Shown here: piece by piece, positions 16,879 through 24,626 of the stretch
Position numbering within the stretch: position 1 is the stretch's first letter
Layout: each line of letters starts with the position of its first letter
From: an uncultured Lachnospiraceae bacterium
Lineage (GTDB): Bacteria; Bacillota; Clostridia; Lachnospirales; Lachnospiraceae
Assembly (NCBI GenBank): GCA_910587715.1
Contig: CAJUMV010000013.1
Coordinates: 56,782-84,284 of the forward strand
DNA length: 27,503 nt
Direction: 5' to 3'
The notes under the pieces: generated by a model
The model's input: only the letters and a program-made list of their open reading frames with translations
The model's database searches: none
What the model was told of the DNA's origin: nothing
Program-made: the position numbers and the translations under genes

Positions 16879-16908
16879 ATTATACTATATAAGTGGACGG
16901 CATTTCAA
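16879..16908 (-). promoter_or_regulatory. Sigma-A promoter for the GlgX-like/DUF5662 pair
   Basis: On the minus strand TTGAAA (16903-16908) and a perfect TATAAT (16879-16884) are separated by 18 bases. The start would lie near 16872, about 70 bases before the ATG at 16802. Confidence 0.65.
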
Positions 16909-16942
16909 TCTAAATCTATTTCTGGTCTTATTCCTCCACCTG

Positions 16943-16951
16943 TGGTATACT
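16943..16951 (+). promoter_or_regulatory. Extended -10 promoter for the DUF1292 gene
   Basis: TGGTATACT fits a TGn-TATAAT extended -10 box. The expected start near 16958 leaves a short leader that carries GGAGG 5 bases before the ATG. A second candidate further up is TTGAGT-17-TATAAG from about 16865. Confidence 0.5.
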
Positions 16952-16975
16952 GTTTGTATCGAAACGGAGGTTCTT

Positions 16976-17314
16976 ATGGGCAAAAACGAAAAAAACACCA
17001 CACAGGAAGAACTGGAAAAAGAGGAAATGACCGTGGATCTGGAACTTGACGACGGTTCCAATGTCACATGCGCCGTAGTCACGATTCTGACAGTGGCGGG
17101 CAAGGATTATATCGCGCTCCTGCCGCTTGATGAAACCGGCGAAAATGAGGACGGCGAGGTCTGGTTCTATCGCTACAGCGAAAATCCGAAAGATCCCAAT
17201 GAAGAGCCGGAGCTCGGCTACATCGAGGATGATGAGGAATACGAAGCTGTGACAGACGCTTTTGACGAATTTCTGGACGCCGCGGAGTTTGATGAAATTG
17301 TCGAGGACACCTAA
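16976..17314 (+). CDS. DUF1292 family acidic protein
   Basis: This 112-residue, strongly acidic cytoplasmic protein has the DUF1292 core: VDLELDDGSNVTCAVVTILT, GKDYIALLPLDE, VWFYRYSE, and a C-terminal helix with DDEEYEAVTDAFDEFLD. The fold is expected to be a small beta barrel with unknown function; relatives in Firmicutes are often near ruvX/yqgF genes, which are not present here. GGAGG is 5 bases before ATG 16976; the longer frame from 16865 runs through the promoter region and is rejected. It converges on the helicase gene with 21 bases between stops. Confidence 0.88.
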   Translation: MGKNEKNTTQEELEKEEMTVDLELDDGSNVTCAVVTILTVAGKDYIALLPLDETGENEDGEVWFYRYSENPKDPNEEPELGYIEDDEEYEAVTDAFDEFLDAAEFDEIVEDT

Positions 17315-17335
17315 AAAGTGGCATTCTCCGCATTG

Positions 17336-19264
17336 TCAGCGAGCAGATAACAGAGGGGTCAGGAACCGGGAGGGCGCATCCTTCCCGGTTTTCCTGTCGT
17401 GGTAGGCGAGGCAGAGCCTGTTTTTCGCCCGGGTCATCGCCACGTAGAACATCCTTCTCTCTTCCTCTATTTCGGACGGTGTCTTTGATTTCTCGGACGG
17501 AATCTTCCCTTCGTTACATTCCGGCACGAAAACCTTCTGAAATTCCAGTCCCTTAGAGGCGTGCATGGTCATAAGCTGCAGCCCCTCTACGTTTCTTTCC
17601 GTCTCTTTTATCACCTCCGCATACTGCTCCATATAAGTTTTCATCTCCCGCACCGAAGCAAATCTTCTGGAAAATGTCTCAAATTCTTCTCCCACCCGTA
17701 TCAGCTCCTCCGCCTTTTCGGAGCCGTACTTCTCCCGCAGAAAGGACTCATACCCGATTACTTTCCGTATGTAATGAATCTGTAAATGCACTCGTTTTCC
17801 TGCCAGATTGTCAATATCGTGATAAAATCGTTTCACCCGCTCCTGTATCAGCGGCGTATCCGCATAATATCGAATCAAAACCTCCCTCTCTACCCTTGTC
17901 TCCGGCAGGCTGTCCCGCTTCATATATCTGACGGGACGGTTCATGATGCGCAGGAAATGCCGCCTTGCAAGGTCTCCCTGCCCCAGCGCAAGATAGGCGC
18001 AGATATCCTGTATCACAAAATGGCTGAAGCGGTTTTTCGGACGTTCTCTCATGGCATAGGGAATACCTGCCTCATGCAGCGTCTGCGCCCAGAACCCGCA
18101 CTCCAGATTCGTCCTGCAGATCATGGCGCACTGTGCAAGCGTTCCCTCCCGCTGCTCTCTTTCTAACATTCCCACAACGGTTTTCCTAAGCAGCTCCTCC
18201 GACTCCGCCCGACATACTTTCAGTCCTTCGCCATCCGCGTGCACGGCAGCGATTTCTTTGGGGATACGGCTTTTATTTTCCGCAATCACCTTCGCCGCTG
18301 CCTGCACAATATCCCTATGGCAGCGGAAATTTACATCCAGTAGAATTTCCTTCGCCTGTGAAAAATCCGAAAGAAACCGTTTCATGCAGTCGGGACTTGC
18401 GCCCCGAAACCCATAAATAGACTGGTCGTCGTCCCCCACCACAAAAAGGTTATTCTCAGGCGCGGCAAGAAGTTTGACGATCTCATACTGAATCGGTGAG
18501 ATATCCTGAAACTCATCCACCAGAATATAGCGAAACTGCGACTGCCATCCGGAAAGAATTTCCGTATCTGTTCGCAAAATTCGAAGGCATTCCGTCATCA
18601 AATCATCGAAATCAAACTTGAAAAATTCCGCAAGCCAACTTTGATATTCGTCATATAGAAACAAAAAATCCTCCTGCTTCATTTTTTGAATTTCTGGCGT
18701 CACAGCCCCTTCCCCGTCTGTCGCGCCAGATTCCTTTTTTTCATCTGTTCTGCCGTCCGTCCCCGTCAACGCATTTTTCGCTTCCGTCTTTTTTATCTTA
18801 TATTTGCTGACTGCCGTTATGATTTCCTCAATATCTTCCTCCTGTAAATAAATAAACCTTTTATGGTTATGCATGATATCCCGAATCAGCTTTCTTTTTT
18901 CTGTCTCCGTAATAATGGTATACCCGCGATACTGCGCCGATTGCTTCAAGATATGATAGAATACTGCATGAAACGTGCCAAACCGAACCGGAAGGTCTGC
19001 CTTTTCCATCAGCCGGAAAAAGCGTTCCTGCATCTCCAGCGCGGCGGCTTTTGTGAATGTAATAACAAGGATACGGGCGGGTTCAACGCCCTGTGATGTG
19101 ATGAGCCTTTTGATACGGTGTACTGTGACAAAGGTTTTTCCGCTGCCCGGTCCGGCCAACACCATAGCCGGACCATCAACATGCTTAATCGCCTCTTCCT
19201 GTCTTGGCGTACAGGAAAGCTCAGGCTTTTTCAAGCATTTCGATTCCTTTGCGGATTCTCGCAA
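17336..19264 (-). CDS. UvrD/PcrA-like superfamily 1A DNA helicase
   Basis: This 642-residue ATP-dependent 3'-5' DNA helicase has the full motif set: Q motif TPRQEEA, Walker A AGPGSGKT (37-44), Ia ITFTKAAALEM, II VDEFQD (249-254), III GDDDQSIYGFRGA, IV VNFRC, V TMHASKGLEFQKVF, and VI RRMFYVAMTRAK. It is shorter than PcrA (about 720-750) and lacks that C-terminal tail. A low-complexity insert at about 165-195 (TGTDGRTDEKKESGATDGEG) sits between domains. Only TTG starts are available: 19264 with AAAGGA 8 bases upstream, or 19234 with AAAGGA 10 bases upstream. Both overlap the gltX 3' end, so it is coupled to gltX. The role is probably repair, but the exact pathway is not shown. Confidence 0.92.
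   Translation of the reverse strand: MRESAKESKCLKKPELSCTPRQEEAIKHVDGPAMVLAGPGSGKTFVTVHRIKRLITSQGVEPARILVITFTKAAALEMQERFFRLMEKADLPVRFGTFHAVFYHILKQSAQYRGYTIITETEKRKLIRDIMHNHKRFIYLQEEDIEEIITAVSKYKIKKTEAKNALTGTDGRTDEKKESGATDGEGAVTPEIQKMKQEDFLFLYDEYQSWLAEFFKFDFDDLMTECLRILRTDTEILSGWQSQFRYILVDEFQDISPIQYEIVKLLAAPENNLFVVGDDDQSIYGFRGASPDCMKRFLSDFSQAKEILLDVNFRCHRDIVQAAAKVIAENKSRIPKEIAAVHADGEGLKVCRAESEELLRKTVVGMLEREQREGTLAQCAMICRTNLECGFWAQTLHEAGIPYAMRERPKNRFSHFVIQDICAYLALGQGDLARRHFLRIMNRPVRYMKRDSLPETRVEREVLIRYYADTPLIQERVKRFYHDIDNLAGKRVHLQIHYIRKVIGYESFLREKYGSEKAEELIRVGEEFETFSRRFASVREMKTYMEQYAEVIKETERNVEGLQLMTMHASKGLEFQKVFVPECNEGKIPSEKSKTPSEIEEERRMFYVAMTRAKNRLCLAYHDRKTGKDAPSRFLTPLLSAR
17362..17393 (+). terminator. 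Terminator of the DUF1292 gene, inside the helicase 3' end
   Basis: AACCGGGA (17364-17371) and TCCCGGTT (17383-17390) form an 8-bp stem followed by TTTT. It lies about 50 bases past the DUF1292 stop, within the last codons of the convergent helicase gene. It reads as a terminator only on the plus strand. Confidence 0.6.
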
Positions 19265-20675
19265 GAGACTCTTCCTTTCCCAGTACCTCCATCAGCTCCG
19301 TCGCCCCGCCCGGCGTCATCTGCTTGCCGGAAACGGCGGTCCTCACAGGCCACATCACATAGCCGTTTTTATATCCCTTTTCTTCCACATAAGCGGAAAG
19401 AGTCACGTATAGCGCGTCATTCGAGTAATCCTCCTGCGCCTCCAGGCGCGGCAGAAGATCCTGTAAGACGGAAAGCGACGTTTCCGCGTTGGTCTTCATC
19501 TTCTTATGCGTATACATCGCCACGTCATAGTCCGGAAGCGCATCGAAGAAGTCCACATGCTCCTTAATATCCGGAAAAATCTCGATTCTCGTTTTCACCA
19601 TGGCGGCGATCTTTTTCAGGTCGTAATCCTTTTTCACTGCTTCTTTCAGATAAGGCTTGGCCATCTCATAAAAGCGGTCAAAATCCATCGCCTTTAAGTA
19701 TTCCCCGTTCATCCATTTCAGTTTCGTATAGTCGAACACTGCCGGGGACTTCGAGAGATGATGATAATCGAAGCGCTTAATCAGCTCGTCCAGCGAAAAA
19801 ATCTCCTCGTTGTCTTCGGGACTCCAGCCAAGCAGCGCCACGAAATTGACGATCGCCTCCGAGAGAAAACCCTGCTCAATCAAATCCTCATAGGAAGAAT
19901 GTCCGCACCGCTTGGAAAGTTTCTGGTGATTTTCGTCCGTAATCAACGGACAGTGCACATACTCCGGCACCTCCCAGCCGAACGCATCGTAAAGCCGGTT
20001 ATATTTCGGCGAGGAAGAAAGATACTCATTGCCCCGCACCACATGGGTAATCCCCATCAGATGATCGTCCACCACATTAGCAAAATTGTAAGTGGGGTAG
20101 CCGTCCGACTTAATCAGAATCATATCGTCAAGCTCGGCGTTGTCCACCGTGATATCCCCGTAGATATCGTCATGGAAGGTCGTCTGCCCTTCTGTCGGAT
20201 TATTCTGGCGAATGACATAGGGCTTGCCCGCCGCAAGGTTTGCCTCCACCTCTTCTTTCGACAGATGCAGGCAATGCTTGTCGTAAACATTGATTTCCTT
20301 ACCGGCAACCGTCTGCGTCAGGGACGCCAGCCTCTCCTTATCACAGAAACAGTAATACGCCTCGCCCTTCTCAATCAGCTTTTTCGCATATTCCAGATAA
20401 ATACCCTGTTTCTGGCGGTCGCTCTGCACATAGGGACCGACGACACCGTCCTTGTCCGGACCTTCGTCATGCAAAAGTCCCGTATTTTCCAGCGTGCGGT
20501 AAATGATATCCACCGCGCCCTCTACATACCGCTCCTGATCCGTATCCTCAATGCGCAGGATAAAATCCCCGCCCTCGTGTTTCGCAATCAGATAAGCATA
20601 AAGCGCCGTTCTTAAATTTCCCACATGCATCCGCCCCGTGGGACTGGGGGCATATCTTGTTCTTATTTTCTCCAT
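19221..20675 (-). CDS. gltX: Glutamyl-tRNA synthetase
   Basis: This 484-residue class I enzyme has the HIGH motif SPTGRMHVGN (11-20) and the KMSKS motif KLSKR (252-256). A zinc-site pattern is present: Cys109, Cys111, Cys135 and His137, as in the CxC...CxH site of other bacterial GluRS. Length is typical, and it charges glutamate on tRNA-Glu (and probably tRNA-Gln if a GatCAB is present elsewhere). I use ATG 20675, with GAGGA 11 bases upstream, rather than TTG 20684, where the site would abut the start. It lies 55 bases after the hydrogenase gene, with no clear terminator between. Confidence 0.97.
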   Translation of the reverse strand: MEKIRTRYAPSPTGRMHVGNLRTALYAYLIAKHEGGDFILRIEDTDQERYVEGAVDIIYRTLENTGLLHDEGPDKDGVVGPYVQSDRQKQGIYLEYAKKLIEKGEAYYCFCDKERLASLTQTVAGKEINVYDKHCLHLSKEEVEANLAAGKPYVIRQNNPTEGQTTFHDDIYGDITVDNAELDDMILIKSDGYPTYNFANVVDDHLMGITHVVRGNEYLSSSPKYNRLYDAFGWEVPEYVHCPLITDENHQKLSKRCGHSSYEDLIEQGFLSEAIVNFVALLGWSPEDNEEIFSLDELIKRFDYHHLSKSPAVFDYTKLKWMNGEYLKAMDFDRFYEMAKPYLKEAVKKDYDLKKIAAMVKTRIEIFPDIKEHVDFFDALPDYDVAMYTHKKMKTNAETSLSVLQDLLPRLEAQEDYSNDALYVTLSAYVEEKGYKNGYVMWPVRTAVSGKQMTPGGATELMEVLGKEESLARIRKGIEMLEKA

Positions 20676-20730
20676 TGTTGTCAATTTCCTCTATCTTCTA
20701 CAATATTTTGGCATTCTCTCTCTTCTCACT

Positions 20731-22230
20731 TTATTCGACACGTTTCTGATGCATGTCGGGCTCGGGTATCCGTTCCGCAGCCGCCTCCTTGAAGGATGCC
20801 ACAGCCTTTGCCGCCGCTGGAATCGCAATGTTCGTACCCGCGCCCGCCACGCAGCCGCCGGGACATGCCATACCCTCAATCAGGCAGCCGTTTTTCTTAC
20901 CCGCCTTCGCCAGCATCAACATCTTTTTACATTCAGACAAGCTCTCCGCGTGCTCGATATGCACCTCCACATCCGGGTAGTACTCTCTCACGCACTCCTC
21001 GATGGCGCTCGCCACGCCGCCTGCCACGCCGTACCCGCGCCCCGCGCCGGTCGCGCCCTTCAGCTCATCCAATGCCTGAATCTGGTCTAACAAAATACCC
21101 CTTGCTTCAAAAATTCCCGTCAGCTCCTCAAAGGTGATAACGAAATCCACGTCCGAACGGATTGTCCTGCGTGAAGCCTCCAGCTTCTTGGATGCGCAGG
21201 GACCGATAAAGACCACTCTGGCATCCGGATGCTCCGCCTTAATCACTCTCGCCGTCGCCACCATAGGCGTCAGCGCGTTTGATATCTTATCAATGGTTTC
21301 CGGGAAAAATTTCTTCGCCAGTACCGACCATGACGGACAGCAGGAAGTCAGAGAAAACGGCAGTTTGCCTGTAGCAACCGCCTTCGCGTAGTGCTCCGCC
21401 TCCGCGATGGCGCCCATGTCCGCGCCCACCGCCGTCTCGTACACGTCGTAAAATCCCAATTCCTTCAAAGCAGTTTTCAGCATATCCGGCGTCACATCCG
21501 GACCAAACTGCCCCGCAAAAGCCGGCGCCACCTGGGCGATAATCTTTTCCCCCGTCTGCAGCGCGCGGATTAACTGGAATATCTGGGACTTATCCGCAAT
21601 GGCGCCAAACGGACAGTTCACCATGCACTGTCCGCAGGAAACACACAGGTCGTTGTCAATCACGGCGCGTCCCTTCTCGTCGTTTTTAATCGCGTTCACA
21701 CCGCAGGCACCCGCACACGGTCTCACCTGATGCGAAATCGCATCGTAAGGGCAGACCGCCTTGCACTTACCGCATTTGATACACTTTTCCGGATCAATTA
21801 CGGAGCGGCCGTTCACCATGGAAATCGCACCTCTCGGGCAGACCTCCCGACAGGGATGCGCCACACAGCCCATGCAGCGGTTCGTCACATAATAGCTGTT
21901 CTCCGGGCAGGCGTTACACGCTGAGGGAATCACCTGCATTAACGGCGGCTCATAATATTTTTCGGAAATATTGCTCTCCTCAAGCCCCTGTGTCAGATGC
22001 ACAGGCACATTTTCTGGTCGCAGGGAAAGCCCCATTGCCAGACGGATTCTTTCGCGCACAATGGCACGATCCCTGTATATGCTCTCATACTCTGATTCGT
22101 CGTAGTCCACAATCTTATAGGGCAGCGCCTCGATATCATCCTTCAAGTTCTTCGACTCATAGGCGAGATGCGCCACCTCTTTAAAAATACGTCTTCTGTT
22201 CTTCCGAACCTGCGTATCAATTCCTCTCAT
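20731..22230 (-). CDS. [FeFe]-hydrogenase with ferredoxin-like clusters (group B-like)
   Basis: This 499-residue cytoplasmic enzyme has the three H-cluster motifs: L1 TSCCPSW (295-301, including the proton-transfer Cys and the ligand Cys), L2 GPCASKK (343-349) and L3 EGMACPGGCVAGAG (452-465). The N-terminal half carries two classical 4Fe-4S motifs, CIKCGKCKAVCP (150-161) and CVSCGQCMVNCP (196-207), plus unusual Cys groups at 105-131 (CNACPENSYY and CMGCVAHPCREVCP) and 172-176. It likely evolves H2 from reduced ferredoxin during fermentation. GPC in place of MPC, and the extra N-terminal cysteines, point to a non-group-A (group B-like) type; that subgroup call is tentative. GGAGG lies 4 bases before the ATG. 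The leader is about 170 bases long. Confidence 0.93.
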   Translation of the reverse strand: MRGIDTQVRKNRRRIFKEVAHLAYESKNLKDDIEALPYKIVDYDESEYESIYRDRAIVRERIRLAMGLSLRPENVPVHLTQGLEESNISEKYYEPPLMQVIPSACNACPENSYYVTNRCMGCVAHPCREVCPRGAISMVNGRSVIDPEKCIKCGKCKAVCPYDAISHQVRPCAGACGVNAIKNDEKGRAVIDNDLCVSCGQCMVNCPFGAIADKSQIFQLIRALQTGEKIIAQVAPAFAGQFGPDVTPDMLKTALKELGFYDVYETAVGADMGAIAEAEHYAKAVATGKLPFSLTSCCPSWSVLAKKFFPETIDKISNALTPMVATARVIKAEHPDARVVFIGPCASKKLEASRRTIRSDVDFVITFEELTGIFEARGILLDQIQALDELKGATGAGRGYGVAGGVASAIEECVREYYPDVEVHIEHAESLSECKKMLMLAKAGKKNGCLIEGMACPGGCVAGAGTNIAIPAAAKAVASFKEAAAERIPEPDMHQKRVE

Positions 22231-22258
22231 AATGCCTCCGTACTTGTTGACTTCACTC

Positions 22259-22321
22259 GCACTCTACTCCGCAGTGCAAACTCGAAAAACCTTCGGTTTT
22301 CCTCGTTCGCGTGCTTCGCAC
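22259..22321 (-). promoter_or_regulatory. Structured leader region before the hydrogenase gene
   Basis: Several complementary segments sit close together. GTGC-TTC-GCAC is at 22311-22321. AAAACC-TTC-GGTTTT is at 22286-22300, extended by GCAAAC (22276-22281) pairing with GTTCGC (22305-22310) with one G-U. GCACT/AGTGC is at 22259-22263 and 22273-22277. Some pairings exclude others, so alternative folds are possible. It could be a leader switch, a dispersed repeat, or chance. No known riboswitch was recognised. Confidence 0.4.
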
Positions 22322-22405
22322 TATGCATCCGCAATCTGAAAAAATTGTCAGCAAGCTGCCATTTTTTCATCTTACGTCTGCGCACTGCTCATTGCTATCA
22401 CGTAC

Positions 22406-22434
22406 ATTTTCCCACAAAGTACGGTCGAAGTCAA
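22406..22434 (-). promoter_or_regulatory. Candidate promoter for the hydrogenase gene
   Basis: On the minus strand TTGACT (22429-22434) and GAAAAT (22406-22411) are spaced by 17 bases. The -10 is a weak match (4 of 6). It implies a leader of about 169 bases. No Rex-type operator was recognised. Confidence 0.45.
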
Positions 22435-22445
22435 TCATTCTGAGA

Positions 22446-22500
22446 AAAATCACGGCGGTTACCGACTCCTCCTTCTCAGCCGGATGGTAAGCCCCGCCGT
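22446..22500 (-). terminator. Terminator of the ABC exporter operon, in a duplicated gene tail
   Basis: On the minus strand ACGGCGG (22494-22500) pairs with CCGCCGT (22452-22458), and TTACC pairs with GGTAA inside it. The resulting bulged stem of about 12 bp is followed by GATTTTTC. It begins at the stop codon of the permease-fusion gene. Confidence 0.55.
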
Positions 22501-22541
22501 CAGCGTCTCCTTCTTCTCAGCCAGATGACAAGCCCTGCCGT
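22459..22541 (-). repeat. 41-base tandem duplication of the permease gene tail
   Basis: The last coding bases of the permease-fusion gene (22500-22541) are repeated with about 80% identity directly downstream (22459-22500). The copy encodes TAGLTIRLRRRSR and its own TAA in a shifted frame, next to the real ending TAGLVIWLRRRRR. The unit is 41 bases, so it cannot extend the protein in frame. Confidence 0.7.
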
Positions 22542-24626
22542 AAGGCACACGAGAGGAACCACGATTACGCAAAGTACTGCCACAATGTATGCGGTCTGTG
22601 CTTTGAACACCAGATTCGGCATGGACAGGCTCTTGACCGGAATCGCCACCGATGATTCGTGGTCAGCCAATATGCTGATCATACTGCCGAAAAGCTTCAC
22701 ATTGTTGCCCGGTGCCATCTCGTCCGCAAGACTGGTAAAAAGGCTCTCTCCTCCTACTACAAAGGCGTGGGAAATACTGCCGTCCTCCGTGCTCTTCTCC
22801 ACCTCCACACTGATGGTAAAAGGTCCGTCAATATCATTTGCGCCTTTTTCAAAATCACTGTTGTCCGTGATATCCGTCTTGGAAAAAGCGCTGCTGCTTG
22901 TGGTCAAAAGCGGCGTATAATGGATTTCATCCATGGTTTCCTCATCATAGGAAAGTCCTTTGGAAAAAGGGGCAAACACCAGCCCGTCCGCCAGGGGCGC
23001 CGTCACCTCTGCCGAAGCAATCTCAGGAAACAGATAATACGGATTCTGGTAATAATAATTGCGGTCCTGCTCCACAATCGTGCCTTCTACCTCCGTGATT
23101 CCGTAAAAGTCCAGAATGCTTTTAAAGTTTGTCATCTCCCCCTCCGCCATGGTCGGGACAATCAAGGCGTTGCCGCCTTTTTGCAGATAGGCGATGACCT
23201 TTTCGGCATCATCCTTCGAGTAATCGCTTGTGGGCGCATTTAAAATAATCCCCTGCGCATCCTCCGGAATTTTGTCCACCGAATAAAGCATCAGCGTCTC
23301 ATAGGACACGTTTTCCTTCATTATGGTATCGGCAAACATCTCCTCCAGCTCCAGCTCGCCGTGTCCGCCAATTGCATAAACAACCGGCACATCCTCTGTG
23401 GTGACATAAGCCAGAGCCGAAACGACCTGCCCTTCCCCGTCGTAACCTGTGGTCTGATAACGGTAGGTGGAATAATCCATCTCATAAGTGTAAATATTCC
23501 CGTAGTCCACTACCGTACTGCGCTTTTCCCCCTCCACGATCAAGCTGCCCGTGGACGGCTGCTCATCCGTGTAATTCTGATAAAAATTCGGATTCTTTGC
23601 CGGGCTGACATACTTTATTTTAATGTGTGCCGACTGGTCTGCCACCCGCTCCAGCGTTTTGGAAAAGTCCGCATCCCCCGCACCTTCCTCCGCCAACACA
23701 TAAATCGTCACATCCTCGGACAATCCGGAGAGAAACGTCTTTGTCGCGTCCGTCAGCGCATACAGTCTGTTTTCTGTCAAATCAAAGGAAGAATACTGCT
23801 CCGGCACGTAGTTTAACCCGAGGTTAACCGCTGCAGTCAGCACAATCGCCAGCAAAATTCCCGTAACACTGTACGCCCCGACTTTTAAACCGCCACCAGC
23901 AATATGGTAACGGCGCTTCTGGATGCTCTGCGCCGTACAGAACAGCGCCAGAGCGATAGCCGTCAGATAATACACCACCGCTTCCAACTCAAAATATCCC
24001 GAAGAAAGAGTGTCAAAGCGACTGACCATGTCAAAGCAGGATAATACCTTGCCGATTGCCGTAGTCACCGCGGAAGTTCCCGTGGTGGTGAGCAGATTCG
24101 ATATGCCCGGCATAATATAACCGAGAAACAGCGCGCCGAAGGAAAGCACCGCCGCAATCACCACACTCTCCGTCAGAGACGAAAGAAACAGCCCTACCGC
24201 CAGCGCAAGGCAGCCGTACAGGAAAAATCCCAAGAGTGAAGCATAGGAAACGCCCAATTGAAATTCCCCGCCCTGCATGAGAAAGAACGGCAGAATCCCC
24301 ATAAACGCCGTCGGCACAAAGAGCACGCTCGCCAGCGCCAGATACTTGCCAAGCACAATCTTTCCCACCGAGACAGGCGCCGTCAGAATTAACTGGTCCG
24401 TCTTATTTTTCCGCTCCTCTGAAAGCGTCCGCATGGTGAGAATCGGTATCGTTACAATAAATGTAAACACAATGCTCTGCAGTACGTAAGCTATGGTCGG
24501 ATAACCCGCAAGCATATTGTAGACAACAAAGTACAGCCCCATCACAAAAAGGTTCACAGCCACAAAAAGCCATCCGGTAAAGGAGTAGAAATAAGATTTC
24601 CATTCTCTTTTATAAATCGCTAACAT
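22500..24626 (-). CDS. ABC-2 type permease fused to GldG-like auxiliary domain
   Basis: This 708-residue membrane protein has two parts. Residues about 1-240 are an ABC-2 permease with six hydrophobic segments and the marker MRTLSEERKNKTDQLILTAPV, as in GldF-type permeases. Residues about 255-680 form a GldG/ABC_transp_aux-type extracytoplasmic region (DLTENRLYALTDATKTFL, YAIGGHGELELEEMF, LIVPTMAEGEMTNF), closed by a C-terminal membrane helix and a poly-Arg end. In Bacteroidetes GldF and GldG are separate and linked to gliding; in Firmicutes such fusions are general exporters of unknown substrate. ATG 24626 has GGAGG 6 bases upstream. It overlaps the ATPase gene by 17 bases. Confidence 0.88.
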   Translation of the reverse strand: MLAIYKREWKSYFYSFTGWLFVAVNLFVMGLYFVVYNMLAGYPTIAYVLQSIVFTFIVTIPILTMRTLSEERKNKTDQLILTAPVSVGKIVLGKYLALASVLFVPTAFMGILPFFLMQGGEFQLGVSYASLLGFFLYGCLALAVGLFLSSLTESVVIAAVLSFGALFLGYIMPGISNLLTTTGTSAVTTAIGKVLSCFDMVSRFDTLSSGYFELEAVVYYLTAIALALFCTAQSIQKRRYHIAGGGLKVGAYSVTGILLAIVLTAAVNLGLNYVPEQYSSFDLTENRLYALTDATKTFLSGLSEDVTIYVLAEEGAGDADFSKTLERVADQSAHIKIKYVSPAKNPNFYQNYTDEQPSTGSLIVEGEKRSTVVDYGNIYTYEMDYSTYRYQTTGYDGEGQVVSALAYVTTEDVPVVYAIGGHGELELEEMFADTIMKENVSYETLMLYSVDKIPEDAQGIILNAPTSDYSKDDAEKVIAYLQKGGNALIVPTMAEGEMTNFKSILDFYGITEVEGTIVEQDRNYYYQNPYYLFPEIASAEVTAPLADGLVFAPFSKGLSYDEETMDEIHYTPLLTTSSSAFSKTDITDNSDFEKGANDIDGPFTISVEVEKSTEDGSISHAFVVGGESLFTSLADEMAPGNNVKLFGSMISILADHESSVAIPVKSLSMPNLVFKAQTAYIVAVLCVIVVPLVCLTAGLVIWLRRRRR

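Noticed and set aside
22168..22443. 91-codon plus-strand frame before the hydrogenase gene
   Set aside because: No start signal; it overlaps the hydrogenase 5' end and its leader hairpins, and the product is not protein-like.
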